The notes beneath the pieces were generated by a model. The model was not told where the DNA came from and made no database searches. It saw nothing but the letters and a program-made list of their open reading frames with translations. Made by a program: the position numbers and the translations under genes. Of a DNA stretch of 64,000 bases, positions 47,800 to 59,214 are shown one piece after another. Location: NCBI RefSeq assembly GCF_025370935.1, contig NC_133478.1, forward strand, positions 12,544,701-12,608,700, given 5' to 3'. Numbering within the stretch: position 1 is the stretch's first letter; the number at the start of each line of letters is the position of its first letter. This DNA comes from Choristoneura fumiferana (taxonomy: Eukaryota; Arthropoda; Insecta; Lepidoptera; Tortricidae).

Positions 47800-49027
47800 A
47801 GTTATAATATCAATTGCATGAGATAATTTTTTGAAAAATGTATTAACCAGTGTGTAATCGCCATACGATAAATATAAAATATAGTTGCGAAAATGTATGA
47901 AACGTTTATAAAAATGTCACTGAAGTAGTTCTAAAAGCCGCTACACTTAGTGACTAAGACGCTTAGTTGGCAACACTACTGGGTACTACGTCCGCGAATA
48001 CGGGGGGGGGGGTTACCACATTTCAGACAGCGTGAACCGAGTGACAAAGATATTTCCTACAATGCTATGTTAGTAGCTACACCAACAGTAATTAAATTAT
48101 GTGTCACGGACATCGACTACCAAACTAAGGTTTTGTCACCCTTCTGTGTTTATAAATGTTGGGGAAATTTAACCAAGTCGTCAAATACATTGACTGAAAT
48201 GTGTCTTGCTTAGCTTACCAACATCTACGCAAAGGTTGCCCTAAGTAACTTTGGGACTGGACAACTGTTGTCCAGTCTCGCGACTTTGATATACAGCTCT
48301 AAGCAGTAATAATTAATTCACAGAGCCGTTCCAGATGGACTGCATTTCAACTGCAACGTTACTGCCAACTGCCGACTGACCATGCGTTGACCATCGCGGT
48401 TTCATTTCATTTAGCAAAACTGCACGCAAACTGCACGCTAACTCGTCTTAGTGTTCGGCTGTTATAGTTACGCTGAAGTTGTAATACAGCCCGTCTGTAG
48501 CTGCCCTTAGACGTTAAATAGATACAAATTTTAGCACTTAACCTACTCCTAAATTTGTCAAATGCTCGAACCATTATCGGATTCCATCTTCGAAGGATTT
48601 GTTGAAGTCGCGTAGAGAATATATATTAACATTCCTTAACACCTCCTGAACAGGGAATTGTAAATCGTTTCCTATTTGGTAGAACGAACGATCGCCATTG
48701 CAGGAACTGAAATCTGTAATCTGTTTCTCATATTCTTGAATAAGTAGTATGCGTCTTAAAGTAAATATCTAAGCTTCTGCTAAATGGATTAGCTGCTAAT
48801 ATTAAAAATTAAATTATCGAAAAGGGACAAACGGAACCCTGTTAGTTAAATGTCTCTACACCTACTCTACACTGTTGAAATAAATAGAAGAACCATAAAA
48901 GATAGGCTGAAATTTATGAATAATATGTATTTCCATTGCCACTAATAAAGATAATCTTAGGTTAGTTCTTTTTTTATGTATGTAAACTCATAATTGTACA
49001 GAATTATGTAAATAACTAAATTAAATT
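47800..49027. other. Intronic, no clear feature
   Basis: A poly-G run at about 48002, a small 'ggacaactgttgtcc' palindrome near 48256, and an 87-codon frame without recognisable domains. Confidence 0.4.
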
Positions 49028-49215
49028 AATGAACTAAAATAATTTCCTTGCTCACTCGCGACCTTACGATAGCTAAGCTTATGCAAAATATGTGTGTTCA
49101 TGCAGATCCTCCACCTCCACACACAAATCACACAAACCCATCTATCACCACCACCACACTACACTGACGCGTTTCGAACTCAATCAGAGCTCATCTTCAG
49201 AGTGACACAACCGTA
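49028..49215 (-). repeat. Possible Penelope-like element relic
   Basis: Shares its left block with 45812-45910. It then carries, on the minus strand, 'tctgaagatgagctctgatt' and 'gagttcgaaacgcgtc', resembling the decayed hammerhead-type core (CUGA...GAAAC) common near Penelope-like repeats. The assignment is tentative. Confidence 0.35.
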
Positions 49216-50053
49216 CACCATGCTACCAGTTGTTAGACTAACGAACCACAACCACCGTTTTAACTTGTCACTGTAACTCCACAAGTATCCACATATATTT
49301 CATGAAACAAAAAAAAACTACCCACAAATTATTAATATTTTTTTTAAACCGTCCTTCAAAACTACCTTGATTTTTAATTTATTTACTGTCTAGGCATGTT
49401 AAATAAGGCATGTGTTGCATGTTACTTAATTAATTGAATAGATCAAAGTATTTTTGTCTATTTTATTATTTACAATACTTGATTTAATTCCAAAAACTGT
49501 TTATTTAATTATAAAAGCAGTAACTATTTTTTTAATTTTAAAGTAAGTTAATAAAAATGGCTTATTCAATCAAGCATTAATCGAATTTTTAAATGTTAAA
49601 TTTTCCACCATCTCTACGCTAGTCTATGCTACTACAGATTATACCCATGTTTCATTCAAAAAATATCGTCAGATTTTTGACGAAGACTTTTCAAATGAAA
49701 ATTAAATATTGAAATCGAGTAAATTTTGGTGAAAAAAGTGATTAGAACTCTAGTTAAAAGACACGAATTATAGATAAATGTATTATTGACTCGATCCAGT
49801 GAGATTTATACAAGGATTTTAATGAAATATATGTTTGTTTACACTTCTTATAAATTGGATAGGCATAAACCATAGGTACGTTGATGTATCTATGAATTTG
49901 TACGGAACTCTCGGGGTACTAGGCTGACTCACATCTGGCTGTTTTTTATAACTCATTGACATTTTACTGTTGTATACCTATGTACTCGTATATAGGTCCA
50001 TCGTGTAGTTGAATTAAATAGTTTATCTATCCAAGCTAAGTTAATAACACCAC

Positions 50054-50253
50054 CAAGCTAAGTTTGCACCTCGCACTTAACAAGAACAATTAAAAAAATT
50101 AAATTCAACAAATAGGAGACGAAAATTTTTGCATCATCAGTTTTCATTCTTTGTCGCCGATACGCGTCTTGCGAATTTTCGTCTCCTAGGCTACGAATCT
50201 CCTAGGTATTTGTTGAACTGTTCTTGTTAAGTGCGAGGTGCAAACTTAGCTTG
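50054..50253. mobile_element. Inverted-repeat MITE (200 bp)
   Basis: 'caagctaagtttgcacctcg' and 'cacttaacaagaaca' are mirrored by 'tgttcttgttaagtgcgagg' and 'tgcaaacttagcttg'. Inner arms 'ggagacgaaaat' and 'attttcgtctcc' also pair. Confidence 0.8.
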
Positions 50254-50726
50254 ATCGTGTTATAATTTTACTGTGAGTTTGTCATTTCATTTGGTGCTCT
50301 GTACAAAAAGCACAGTAAAATTATGTTGACTCGTTATTTTCGTTTGAGCTATGGTGCAGTCAAGTTCATTAAATTCTGAGCAAAAATTCGATCAAAATTA
50401 TCTGAAAACGCTTCTATGCCGTCAACAATAGAGTCGCGTTCACATATTTTTGATCAAAGTTTTGCTCAAAAGTATTAAAACTCGACTGCAGTAGAAATAA
50501 ACGAGAATGACTGTGCATACCTACAAAACGAATTCTCACATAACCAAGTTAGGAAAAAACAATGGAAAAACCAGCCAGCAGCGTTTGACCTATTACGGTA
50601 AATAACACCCTAACGACTTCACAAGCAACTTTACAAGGCACGTAAACAATAATGTACCTACCATTGTTTTTAATTTTTTCGTACAAGGAAGTCTCACGTA
50701 ACAAATATGTGCTTATTAAATATTTA

Positions 50727-50881
50727 CCCCCTTATTCATAAAACTTAACAAGCCTATGTTAACTAACAAATGCTTTGTCCCTTTCTAACAAATACAAATG
50801 TCGAAGTGACAGATAAGGACAAACGAATTTTAGCGGCATTTTAACTAAAATAGGTTTGATTGTCGTTTATGAATAAGGGGG
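50727..50881. mobile_element. 155-bp MITE, TTA duplication (PIF/Harbinger-like)
   Basis: Ends 'cccccttattcataaa' and complement, flanked by TTA at 50724-50726 and 50882-50884. It shares the inner terminal word with the 685-bp element at 23456. Confidence 0.8.
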
Positions 50882-51046
50882 TTAGTCTTTACCCGCAGAT
50901 AACAACAGTCAATGATAACATTAAGTAAAGTTTCGACCATTCCGCTGTTCAAAATACGCTGACGCACTGTGAACGCACTGACGTGCCAGGAGCCACATTT
51001 TCATCTCGTTCTATCCATTGAAAAAACTGACGCATCCTTACGTCCT

Positions 51047-51260
51047 TGCTAATATTATAAATGCGAAAGAATCTCTGCCAGTTCATCTGTTACCTCTGCA
51101 CGCTTAAACTGCTGAACCGATTTTAGATGGAAGTTGGTATGAAGATTGTTTGAGACCCTCGGAAGGACATAAAATAGTTTTGATCTTGTAAAAGTCGCAT
51201 AGTTCACGCGGGTTAGCAATAAATAATATTTTGGCAGACAAAGTCGCGGCCAAAAGTAAG
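51047..51260 (+). repeat. Short interspersed 'ataaatgcgaaag' element, copy 4
   Basis: 'gctaatattataaatgcgaa', 'ctgctgaaccgattttagat' and 'ggcagacaaagtcgcggcc'. The 69-codon minus-strand frame is this repeat. Confidence 0.75.
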
Positions 51261-51944
51261 TCATAATTGCGTTTAAGCATCGATTTGGAATATACGCCTC
51301 AGAAGTGTTTACGTAGCGTCCATTTTTTTTGAGCAGCCTTCAAGCTGCGTTCGAGCGTTTCTGCCTAATAACTTTCGTGGACATTTTTCTGTAGAAATGG
51401 TGGAAGTGGCAGTTTTTTAGTTATCTGGTAGAAGCACTAAACTTTAACAAATAATCAAAAATTAGATTAGAAACTCTGGCCAATTCGCAAAAATGTGACC
51501 ACAGAAGCGAGACAGTTGACACAATCGAATAATGACCCGCGAGGGCGAGGACGGTACGCGTTAAAAACGTGACACGTCACATCACTGTGTTCACGGTACG
51601 CAGCGTATTTTGAACATCGGTGTGGTCCATTCTTAAACGTGATATGAGACGCTGCTTCTCTCCATTGCCACTCAGAACAATGACCATTTGTTATCTGCGA
51701 TACGACGTGGAGACATTAAATTATGTAAATGATGTCAGTATTATCTGAACTACGACGTGGCGATTGCCTAATCTACTGTTTGTTTATTGTAATGATTTGA
51801 TATTTAGTAGCGGTTGGGATTTTGGTAATTTATTAGATGTTAAATCATTAATGTCCGACAGATATTGGGAATCAATGAAATGAATACTTAACAAAACGCG
51901 TTTGCGTGTAGGTACCAGTGGCGAAGCATCCAGAGAGCCTATAA

Positions 51945-52162
51945 CGCGCCTATAACGGAGCCTATAAGAGAGCGATAACACGCGGCACGGATTGCTGAGG
52001 ACCTGGGTTCAATTTCCAGCGCTGGTCTCTTTTTCTGGTTTTTCTGTGCATCCATGTCTCAGTTTGTATTTTCGATATGGTTTCACGGGATACCCGTAAA
52101 ACTAATAAATTTGGAGTTGAAATAAAAAATACAAAAAGACTCCAAAAAACCAATCATAATCT
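51945..52162 (+). repeat. tRNA-derived SINE (family 2), copy 2 with tail
   Basis: Head 'aacacgcggcacggattgct' with box B-like 'gggttcaatttcc', the body shared with 14680-14808, then 'ggagttgaaataaaaaat' and 'caaaaaaccaatcataat'-type tail ending next to the palindrome repeat at 52163. Confidence 0.75.
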
Positions 52163-52440
52163 AAGCTACCTTTACAAATAACAAAGTTATAAAGGTTTGA
52201 AAGTCAAGATTAGACAGAGAAAGACATACTGGCATGTGACGTCACACGCCAGTACCGCCATACTTGCCGCATAGAGAAAAGCGTTCGAGAAAGAGACAGG
52301 TATATAGATTTTTCAAAAAATCTCTATAAATCCAATTTTTAACCGATTTCAATTTTCTCTTCCCTAAACACTATCTGTATATCTATATTTTCATAATAAT
52401 ATCAAGATATGGCAAAATGAGGAGTTGTCAAATACCGTAT
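52163..52440 (+). repeat. Dispersed repeat with 26-bp palindrome, copy 2
   Basis: Opposite orientation to 4195-4456. The palindrome lies at 52228-52253, again centred on TGACGTCA, with one mismatched pair. Confidence 0.75.
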
Positions 52441-52631
52441 TATGTATCTTTTAAAACGTGTACGGTTTATTTGTTTGTTTTGTCTAAAGCATCGTGTTAA
52501 TTTTATCACTACCCGATAAAACCATGTGAAAATCTAACTCTTGAATAAGTGAATGTAGTATGTAGAACATTTTATGATTTTCCCGCTAATAAAAAACTAA
52601 TTGCACATCTACGGTAATTTGATCCGATTGC

Positions 52632-52792
52632 TACCTGGGCGACCGAACTCCGCTCGGGCTAAGCCTCAGTAACCAGCACTTTCCCAGAGATAAGACCAAG
52701 CTAGATCGATTTTTCATCCCCGAAAACCCTTAAATACCAAATTTCATCGAAATCGTTGGAGCCGTTTCCGAGATTCTGATTATACAAAAATT
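52632..52792 (+). repeat. Common retroposon 3' end
   Basis: 'gatcgatttttcatccccga' followed by 'accaaatttcatcgaaatcg' and 'ttggagccgtttccgagatt', a phrase found at many lepidopteran repeat ends. Confidence 0.5.
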
Positions 52793-53854
52793 GATCGTTT
52801 AAAGGTATTGGTTTGTTTAAACAATAGAACGCATAATGTAGGTAGTAACCAAGATTAATAGTAGAGACTTCTAAAGTTAGATCAGTAGTCGATGCGTCTC
52901 CTTACTTTACGTAGAACATACATTCACTACGATAAGATGTTGCTGATAACCTCTCACCTGGTTATCATGTAATTTCCGTTCGTGTCTTAATCAAAAACAA
53001 GCGTGTGTGAACGTTGATTTGTAATCTGATGTAAAGGTTAAAACATAGAAAATACCTACACGAGAAGAGTAAGAGTATCTCTTAAGACGAGAACACTGAA
53101 AAGAGATACAATAATTTTGAGGCTGGGAAGGACGAGTAACTAGGTTCAACCAGTTTCCACACTTTCCGTGAAAAAAAAAACAAAATAAAACGGGAATTAA
53201 AATATCTCATTACGTTGTACATGCACTTATAGGCAAGAAAACCCCCTTAGGGATTGGCAGACTAAAGAATACTGCTTGAATATATGTATCGCCATTAAAA
53301 ATGTTTGGTCACTTGTTGCCTAAAATCGGTACAAATACCGGGTGTGGCCCGTAATATGAGCAAATAATTAAAACAGATCATAATCGTCAACCTGAACAAC
53401 ATTAGTTCAGCGACTTTCAAAAATAATTAGTTTTTTTAATTTTTATTACTTACACTTTTAAGTTTAATCGAAGAAGCAATGAAAAGCAAAATGCTTGATG
53501 TTTGTAGCGTGACAGGCGACGTCAGTTGGATTCTAGGATGGCGTACATTATTAGCAGCATTTCATTTGTATGAAAAAAAATATTTAAAGACTCCATTATT
53601 TTTACAAGTAGCTGAACTAATGTTGTTCAGTTTGACGAGGACGAGCTATATTTTAATTTTTGCTCCTATTACAGGCTATAACCGGTATACGCTCTATTCA
53701 TTAAACCTGCATGACCGATGAACTTCAAATCACATTTTATATTTTCCGATAAAAAATCGATATGCTAACTTTGTAGGAGCTTCAAAAAACTTTGTTCGGA
53801 CTTGCAAATCGAATCATTCAGCTAAGATGGACTTGAAAAGTGAATTTGACTTAC

Positions 53855-54088
53855 CTTTTTGCACCGAGCTAGTGCTATAATTGTGATGAGGTTCCCAGGG
53901 ATCCCGACCAGCATGAACAGGACACAACACACCGAAGCGAACCGCAGCAACCCCTCAGGGTAATCCTTAAACAATTCCACTTCTGCCAGCTTCTCATCAG
54001 TGTACTCATCCAGCCCTACCACAGTCCAGTTGTATGGGTCGACTTCACTCGCGAATGTACTCTTCAAACTCGGTAACAAATCACCCAT
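53855..54088 (-). CDS. moody: Moody-like GPCR, coding exon 1 (residues 1-78)
   Basis: First coding exon of a class A receptor. It encodes an extracellular N-terminus of about 46 residues with one N-glycosylation sequon (NWT, 20-22) and helix 1 (about 47-74) with the class A GN pair (N66). The start is the ATG at 54088, in a good insect context (AAAATGG). The frame is open further up to a GTG at 54118, but GTG is not expected to start a eukaryotic protein. The exon ends in ARCKK with a consensus donor AAG|GTAAGT at 53855/53854, phase 0. It joins exon 2 to read ARCKK-VRNATAV, the usual intracellular loop 1 of this group. There is no obvious cleaved signal peptide. The family assignment comes from the joined protein; Moody is preferred over its sister Tre1. 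Confidence 0.85.
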
Positions 54089-54382
54089 TTTAACTTCCAA
54101 TAAGCACAAATCAATCACACGTCATTTCCTCACCGACTTTACGCTACAAATGAGTGGCGATGGTCGTAAAACGTCATCCATTTCTGTGATTTCTTACTCA
54201 GAATTTGTTTAATGACTCTGCTAGTAGGAGCGCGGGTTTTCGCCCGCGATTGATAACTGTCCAAGAATTGTGTGGACAGTTAGTGCTGTGATAACGCATC
54301 GTTGATTCGGTATCGGTTTGCAGCTGGTCAGGAAGCTGGTATCAGTGCGCTGCTCCCATTGCTGTTGACTCGGCCGCGCTAT
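54089..54382 (-). other. Probable 5' untranslated sequence with splice acceptor
   Basis: On the minus strand a pyrimidine-rich run ends in CCTTACAG at 54390-54383, about 294 bp before the ATG. The stretch between could be the untranslated part of the first coding exon, with the promoter and an untranslated exon further upstream, possibly beyond the window. This is inferred from the acceptor alone. Confidence 0.4.
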
Positions 54383-54390
54383 CTGTAAGG

Positions 54391-55700
54391 ACAAAACAGA
54401 AAATAATTAGTTTAATTGAATGTCTACTTGTTTACTCGTGTTTTATGCTATTTGTACGAGGAAATAAAAGTATTGGAACTGCTTAGAAAATGTTTCTGAC
54501 ACAAATATAAATACTAAATGTTTAGAGGTTATCAGGTTATACAATTATCGCCAGAAAAATTTTCACAGTTTATTTTTAGAAAATGCTAATATTTTTTTCC
54601 ACTTCATGAGTATAATTATTTGCTTTATTCAATGTCTACTGTAAGAGTTATTGTAGGTACTAAATACATACTCATTAATAAAGCAGTCGACATATAAATT
54701 ACGGTATTAATAGCTCTATTTATACATAATAATTAAACACATTTGAAATAGAGTCCATCAGTTGAGTACGTGCTGCTGCATCACACGGTGTATGTAAATA
54801 TGTGTAATATTTGTTTTATTATTATTCCCGCTCATTGAGGTAAAAAATATAATTTTCCTTTGTTTAATGCCTCTGCTAATAAATACCTAGGCACCTTTTC
54901 ATTAATATAATTCCTCTATTTGATCATCTTACGCACATTAAATGGATCGACCCCGATCACTTGTAGATAATCCGCGGCTGATGGACCATTTCACAGCTGT
55001 CGAAGCCCTGACAGATCTCAGCCTGGAGCGAACGATTTGTATTATTTCTTACCCTTTCTGACAATCAATAGATGGGTATAATAGCGTTTATTTAATACCT
55101 TTTGATCGAAAGGATGCATTGGGTAATTACTTTTTCTTCCAACTATGCTTAAATTTCATCATAACCGCACTAAATACCCAGCACAAAGCGGGCCTTTTCT
55201 GCTCTAGAGCAGAAAAAATGTATGAAAATCCTTTATTGCATTGTTTTAGATTTCTTTTAATAGCACCACCAAAGAGGTAACACAAGTATTTTTGCTATAA
55301 AATTAGCCTGCATAGTGTAAAAAATCTAGTGTTAGGTTGCTCAAGCTAACGGTTTTATGAAATTTGACAGATTGCGTACAAAAAATTGCTGCTACTAATC
55401 CTACCAAAAACAGTAAGTAGCCGTATATTTAAAAAAAAACTCTTTGTGTGTTTGGTTGACCAACCTGGCGCCCATCCGAAATTTGACAGATCGCGGGTAA
55501 AAATATCTGTTACTGGCTACTAACTCTGCCAAAAAAAGGAAGAAATTTAAAAAAAAAGATTGGCGGGAACTTTGCGAATTTTCCGTGGTCATTTTTTGAG
55601 AGTGCGAATGTAAACTTACAAAAATGGAATCATCAATTGCTAGTGACATTTCTTTCCTATTAATTGTTTAGCATGAGTTTTTTTTCGTCTACTATTCCTG
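54391..55700. other. Upstream of the receptor gene, no exon recognised
   Basis: A candidate promoter zone, AT-rich. A diverged direct repeat of about 55 bp ('gaaatttgacagat(t/c)gcg') lies at 55360-55435 and 55482-55545. Confidence 0.4.
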
Positions 55701-55800
55701 CAGGGCTATTACGAAACCTCTCACACTCGTATTAAATAATATAAGCATCAGCGGGGTGGTACGATGCGAACTTCGATTTTCGAGTTTCGTTGTAGCCCAG
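55701..55800. mobile_element. Hairpin MITE, family A copy 6 (left arm deleted)
   Basis: 'cagggctattacgaaacctc' and 'cttcgattttcgagtttcgt' with 'tgtagcccag'. Part of the left arm is missing. Confidence 0.7.
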
Positions 55801-57465
55801 CTGTAATAGTTGAAAGAAAAGCAGATCATGCACCTCGCATTAACTAATTTATATTGTCCTCGTGCTTTTTAAAGCCCTCGCTTACGCTCGGGCTCCAAAT
55901 CGGCACTCGGTGCAATAATAAATAACCTTCTGCTTGGTGGAACAATCTACGTACTATTGCTCTCTGGGAAATGTGACATAACATATCAGGAACTTGTTAG
56001 ATATTGTTTTAAAAATAGCATATTTTTTTTTATAATTGGGGGATATTTATCCGCTGTCTAATACCCAGAGCTTTGCTTAGTTTGGGACTAGGTCAATTGG
56101 TGTCAATTGTCCCATGATATAAAAAAATAGGTATTTTTTTTGAATATTTTAAACGTAGCTGTACGGAATCTCGCAATCAAGACAGATCTTCATCGTACCA
56201 AGAACTGTTTGTAACAAGTTTCGCTACCCCGTAGTACACACCCTTACCCGCAAGGTCAGCGACATTGATGGATGTGGTGACCCGACCCACTCATCTCGTC
56301 CGAATCATCGCCTACGCGAACCTTTCAACCCGAATTTAACGTCAATCTTTCTAACCCAGGTTAAGTAAAATGTCTTTCGGTAGAAACTTCAAGCGCGGAC
56401 GAATGTGAGTCACTTTACCTTCAAATTGGGTTTCGGGAAGAATTACTTTTAAAAGTCTCGATTTATCACGCAAAGAAAAACTTTCTTTAAGATAATTTAT
56501 TCCGAATTGGTTTTTGGTGAAAATTTCGTGGTGTGCAAAATTCGTTAATAATAAAGAATTCGCCTGCACTCTTGATACGAGTAGGCATTAGTAAGCTATA
56601 GTATCGGTTACCCCCGGAAATTGTGGAATATTCCAGTACAAGTAGTGTCTGTCTATCTTAAAGCAAAAAATCATATAAATCGTGCGGCTACATACAAGTT
56701 TTCTGGCTAGAAGCAAATAAACAAACTTTCATATATAACATTAATAATTATGATAGTATCTTTAAAAACATGTTGCCGGATAACTGTGAAAAATGTTGAT
56801 GAAAAATTATCATTTAAAACCTACGAGTTAAACGTGAAAATAACATGTGTTAGATAAAATCATGGCCTTGATGTCGTGTTATTTGGTCCCGTTGCGTAGT
56901 TAAGTACAATATTATTTTAACGATAACATTATGTACGCCTACGGGGGTGTGTCAGTTAGCAAAAAACATATATACAAAGACATCCTGCAGACAATTGTAA
57001 TCAGCCGTTAAAACTAAGTAAATGTGACTTTTGAATACCCCAACAAGACCATGGAAAAGTGGTCTATCAATCTTTCAAGTGTGTCGAACTTTCAAGTTGA
57101 CAGACACGTCTGATAGCATTAAGTATTGTTTTATGATATGCAAACGATTATTAACTTTAGGGTGGGAGACCACATTATTTGGCTGATGGTAGACGTCAAA
57201 AATATCTGTACATGTTTATGCTACTAACCATAAGGTTGATGTATATGTATATAACATACATTTGACGATTTGGCTGTATAGATATTTACGCCTTTGACGG
57301 TACACTTGTTTTGCTGACAGTACCTTTTGTTAATTACCAATCAAGTCATCACACGACGGTAAATTTCCATTAAATATTATCAGAATAATCACTAGAAGTG
57401 GGTAAAAAAAGCTCGTAGAATCTGAAAAATTAAACTTATGCTAGAAATTGAAAGAAAAAAAAAAA
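55801..57465. other. No gene seen; SINE tail fragment at 56060-56107
   Basis: 'agctttgcttagtttgggac' and 'taggtcaattggtgtcaatt' are the end of SINE family 3. The rest is unremarkable. Confidence 0.5.
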
Positions 57466-57742
57466 GTCGTGGTGGCCTGTCGTGGGTTCAAACCCCGGAT
57501 TGCACCTCAGAGTTTTTCGAAATTCATGTGCGGAATTACATTTGAAATTTACCACGAGCTTTGCGGTGAAAGAAAACATCGTGAAGAAACCTGCACAAAC
57601 CTGCAAAGCAATTCAATGGTGTGTGTGAAGTTCCCAATCCGCACTGGGCCCGCGTGGGAACTATGGCCCAAGCCCTCTTGTTCTGAGAGGAGGCCTGTGC
57701 CCAGCAGTGGAACGTATAGGCTGAGATGATGATGATGATGAG
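57466..57742 (+). repeat. tRNA-derived SINE (Metulj-like), copy 3
   Basis: Complete at the 3' end ('gaggaggcctgtgcccagca', 'gtataggctgagatgatgat', then (GAT)n). The head has lost about 30 bp between 'gtggtggcct' and 'gtcgtgggttcaaa', which removes most of box A. Confidence 0.85.
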
Positions 57743-58738
57743 AAATTGATTTCAGTTCCTCGTTATTCCGTAAAGCTTTCTTTACCATTAACACCAACTC
57801 GAGCAGTTTACGTACACAGCGGATTCCTTACTTAACTAAATTAGAAACTACATACTCGTATTATTATGTCGCGTGTAAGTAAATACAAAGGCAGGATTTA
57901 CTAAAGTATTAGCACCTACCCCAATATGTATACGCAAGCAATATCCATTAGCAAAGGTGAGAACTAGACCAAGGCAAAGTAAAAGAACGATACAATAATT
58001 ATATTTATCCGCCCTCTCTAATTAAGAACGAAAAGAAACGGCTGCTGGGGTGTGAACTAGAGCCTGAATCATTTTGTTTCTCCAACGCCTTATTACGGAA
58101 TGTCCAACGACCCAAATACCGGTTTTTGGGTCGAGTGGAGTGTTAATGAAATATCGTTTGCGATTCGACTGCTTACTTTATTAGGCTGTAAAGATGAGCT
58201 CGTTGGCTGTTGACGTCACGCGTGGTATCGTACAGAGCTATCGCTTATGGCTGCGTTGCTCGTATTGGGTATCAATTGATTAGTGGGAGAGCAGGAGGAG
58301 ACAGTACAAAAGGATTGAACATAACTGAGTTACTGCGATCAGAGCTATAATACCTTCTTCTTATGGCTCATCATTACTGGAGGTCTGCCGTCAGCCCTTC
58401 GAATTCTTTCCGGTCTCTTGCCAAGCAAAATAGCTCTTTACCGCTGACTTTTCCTGACTATTCGCTTATGTTGCAAACCAGGACTTCTTTCCAGGGCTGT
58501 TTTTGTTGGTGGTTGATTTAAACTGTTTTTGCTATGGTTCAGCAGATGGTTGGGTTAGTATGAGTGAACAAAGCAAAGGTTACGGTTGGTATACTTTGAA
58601 AATCAATCAATGTATGAAAATATTTGTCAAAACCGCAATTAAAAATCCTGAGAAAATTTACAGGAGTTTTCAATTATAGTGACGTCACCTGTTGAAATGT
58701 TCTGGATAAATTTTAGTCAGAGTGTTATATACTAGAAC
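57743..58738. other. No gene seen
   Basis: Two TGACGTCA octamers (about 58212 and 58679), no coding frame. Confidence 0.45.

Positions 58739-58768
<30 letters not shown>
58739..58768. repeat. (GA)n microsatellite
   Basis: About 12 AG units then GCGAGAG. It is followed by 'cgctgcttttcagtgggacc', as near 27690. Confidence 0.9.
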
Positions 58769-58769
<1 letters not shown>

Positions 58770-58795
58770 CGCTGCTTTTCAGTGGGACCCATTAA

Positions 58796-59210
58796 GAGCG
58801 TTTATCCCTTTTGAGCTGACAACGTTGCATTTTTGTTAGTTTTTCTCGATTATTCCATAAGAATTGAATGAAAATTAAACTAATAATAATTAAATTAATA
58901 ATGTTGTCTGATAGAACACTTCTTAATATATAAGTTAATGTATCTTCTCCAATAATTATTCGTTATAGACTTTTATTTTCTTTATTAACCGGTCATAAAC
59001 ATTAATTCGTTTTTAAGGAATATAAAAGTCTATCACGAATAATTATTGGAGTAGACTAACTTATATATAGGAGTATATAATATAGAATTAACTTATATAT
59101 TAAGAAGTGTTCTATCAGAAAACATTTTTAATTTTCATTCAATTTTTATGGAATAATCGAGAAAAACTAACAAAAATGCAACGTTGCCAGCTCAGCAGGT
59201 ACAAACGCTC
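58796..59210. mobile_element. piggyBac-like MITE with TTAA duplication
   Basis: 415 bp between TTAA at 58792-58795 and 59211-59214. The arms exceed 75 bp: 'gagctgacaacgttgcattt', 'ttgttagtttttctcgatta' and 'ttccataagaattgaatgaa' are mirrored on the right, and an inner pair 'ccaataattattcgt' also mirrors. TTAA duplication is the hallmark of piggyBac; no transposase. Confidence 0.85.
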
Positions 59211-59214
59211 TTAA

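Larger units (their letters stand above)
46329..53854 (-). other. Intron 1 of the Moody-like receptor gene
   Basis: The intron is 7,526 bp, bounded by GTAAGT (donor at 53854) and TTTTTCAG (acceptor at 46329). It contains two tRNA-derived SINEs of different kinds, a LINE C-terminal relic, a possible Penelope-like relic, two inverted-repeat MITEs, a short interspersed element and a palindrome-bearing repeat, each listed separately. No further coding exon is needed, because exons 1 and 2 join in phase 0. Confidence 0.85.

Noticed and set aside
54089..54118. Ten-residue N-terminal extension of the receptor from an upstream GTG
   Set aside because: GTG does not normally start eukaryotic proteins; the ATG at 54088 has a good context.
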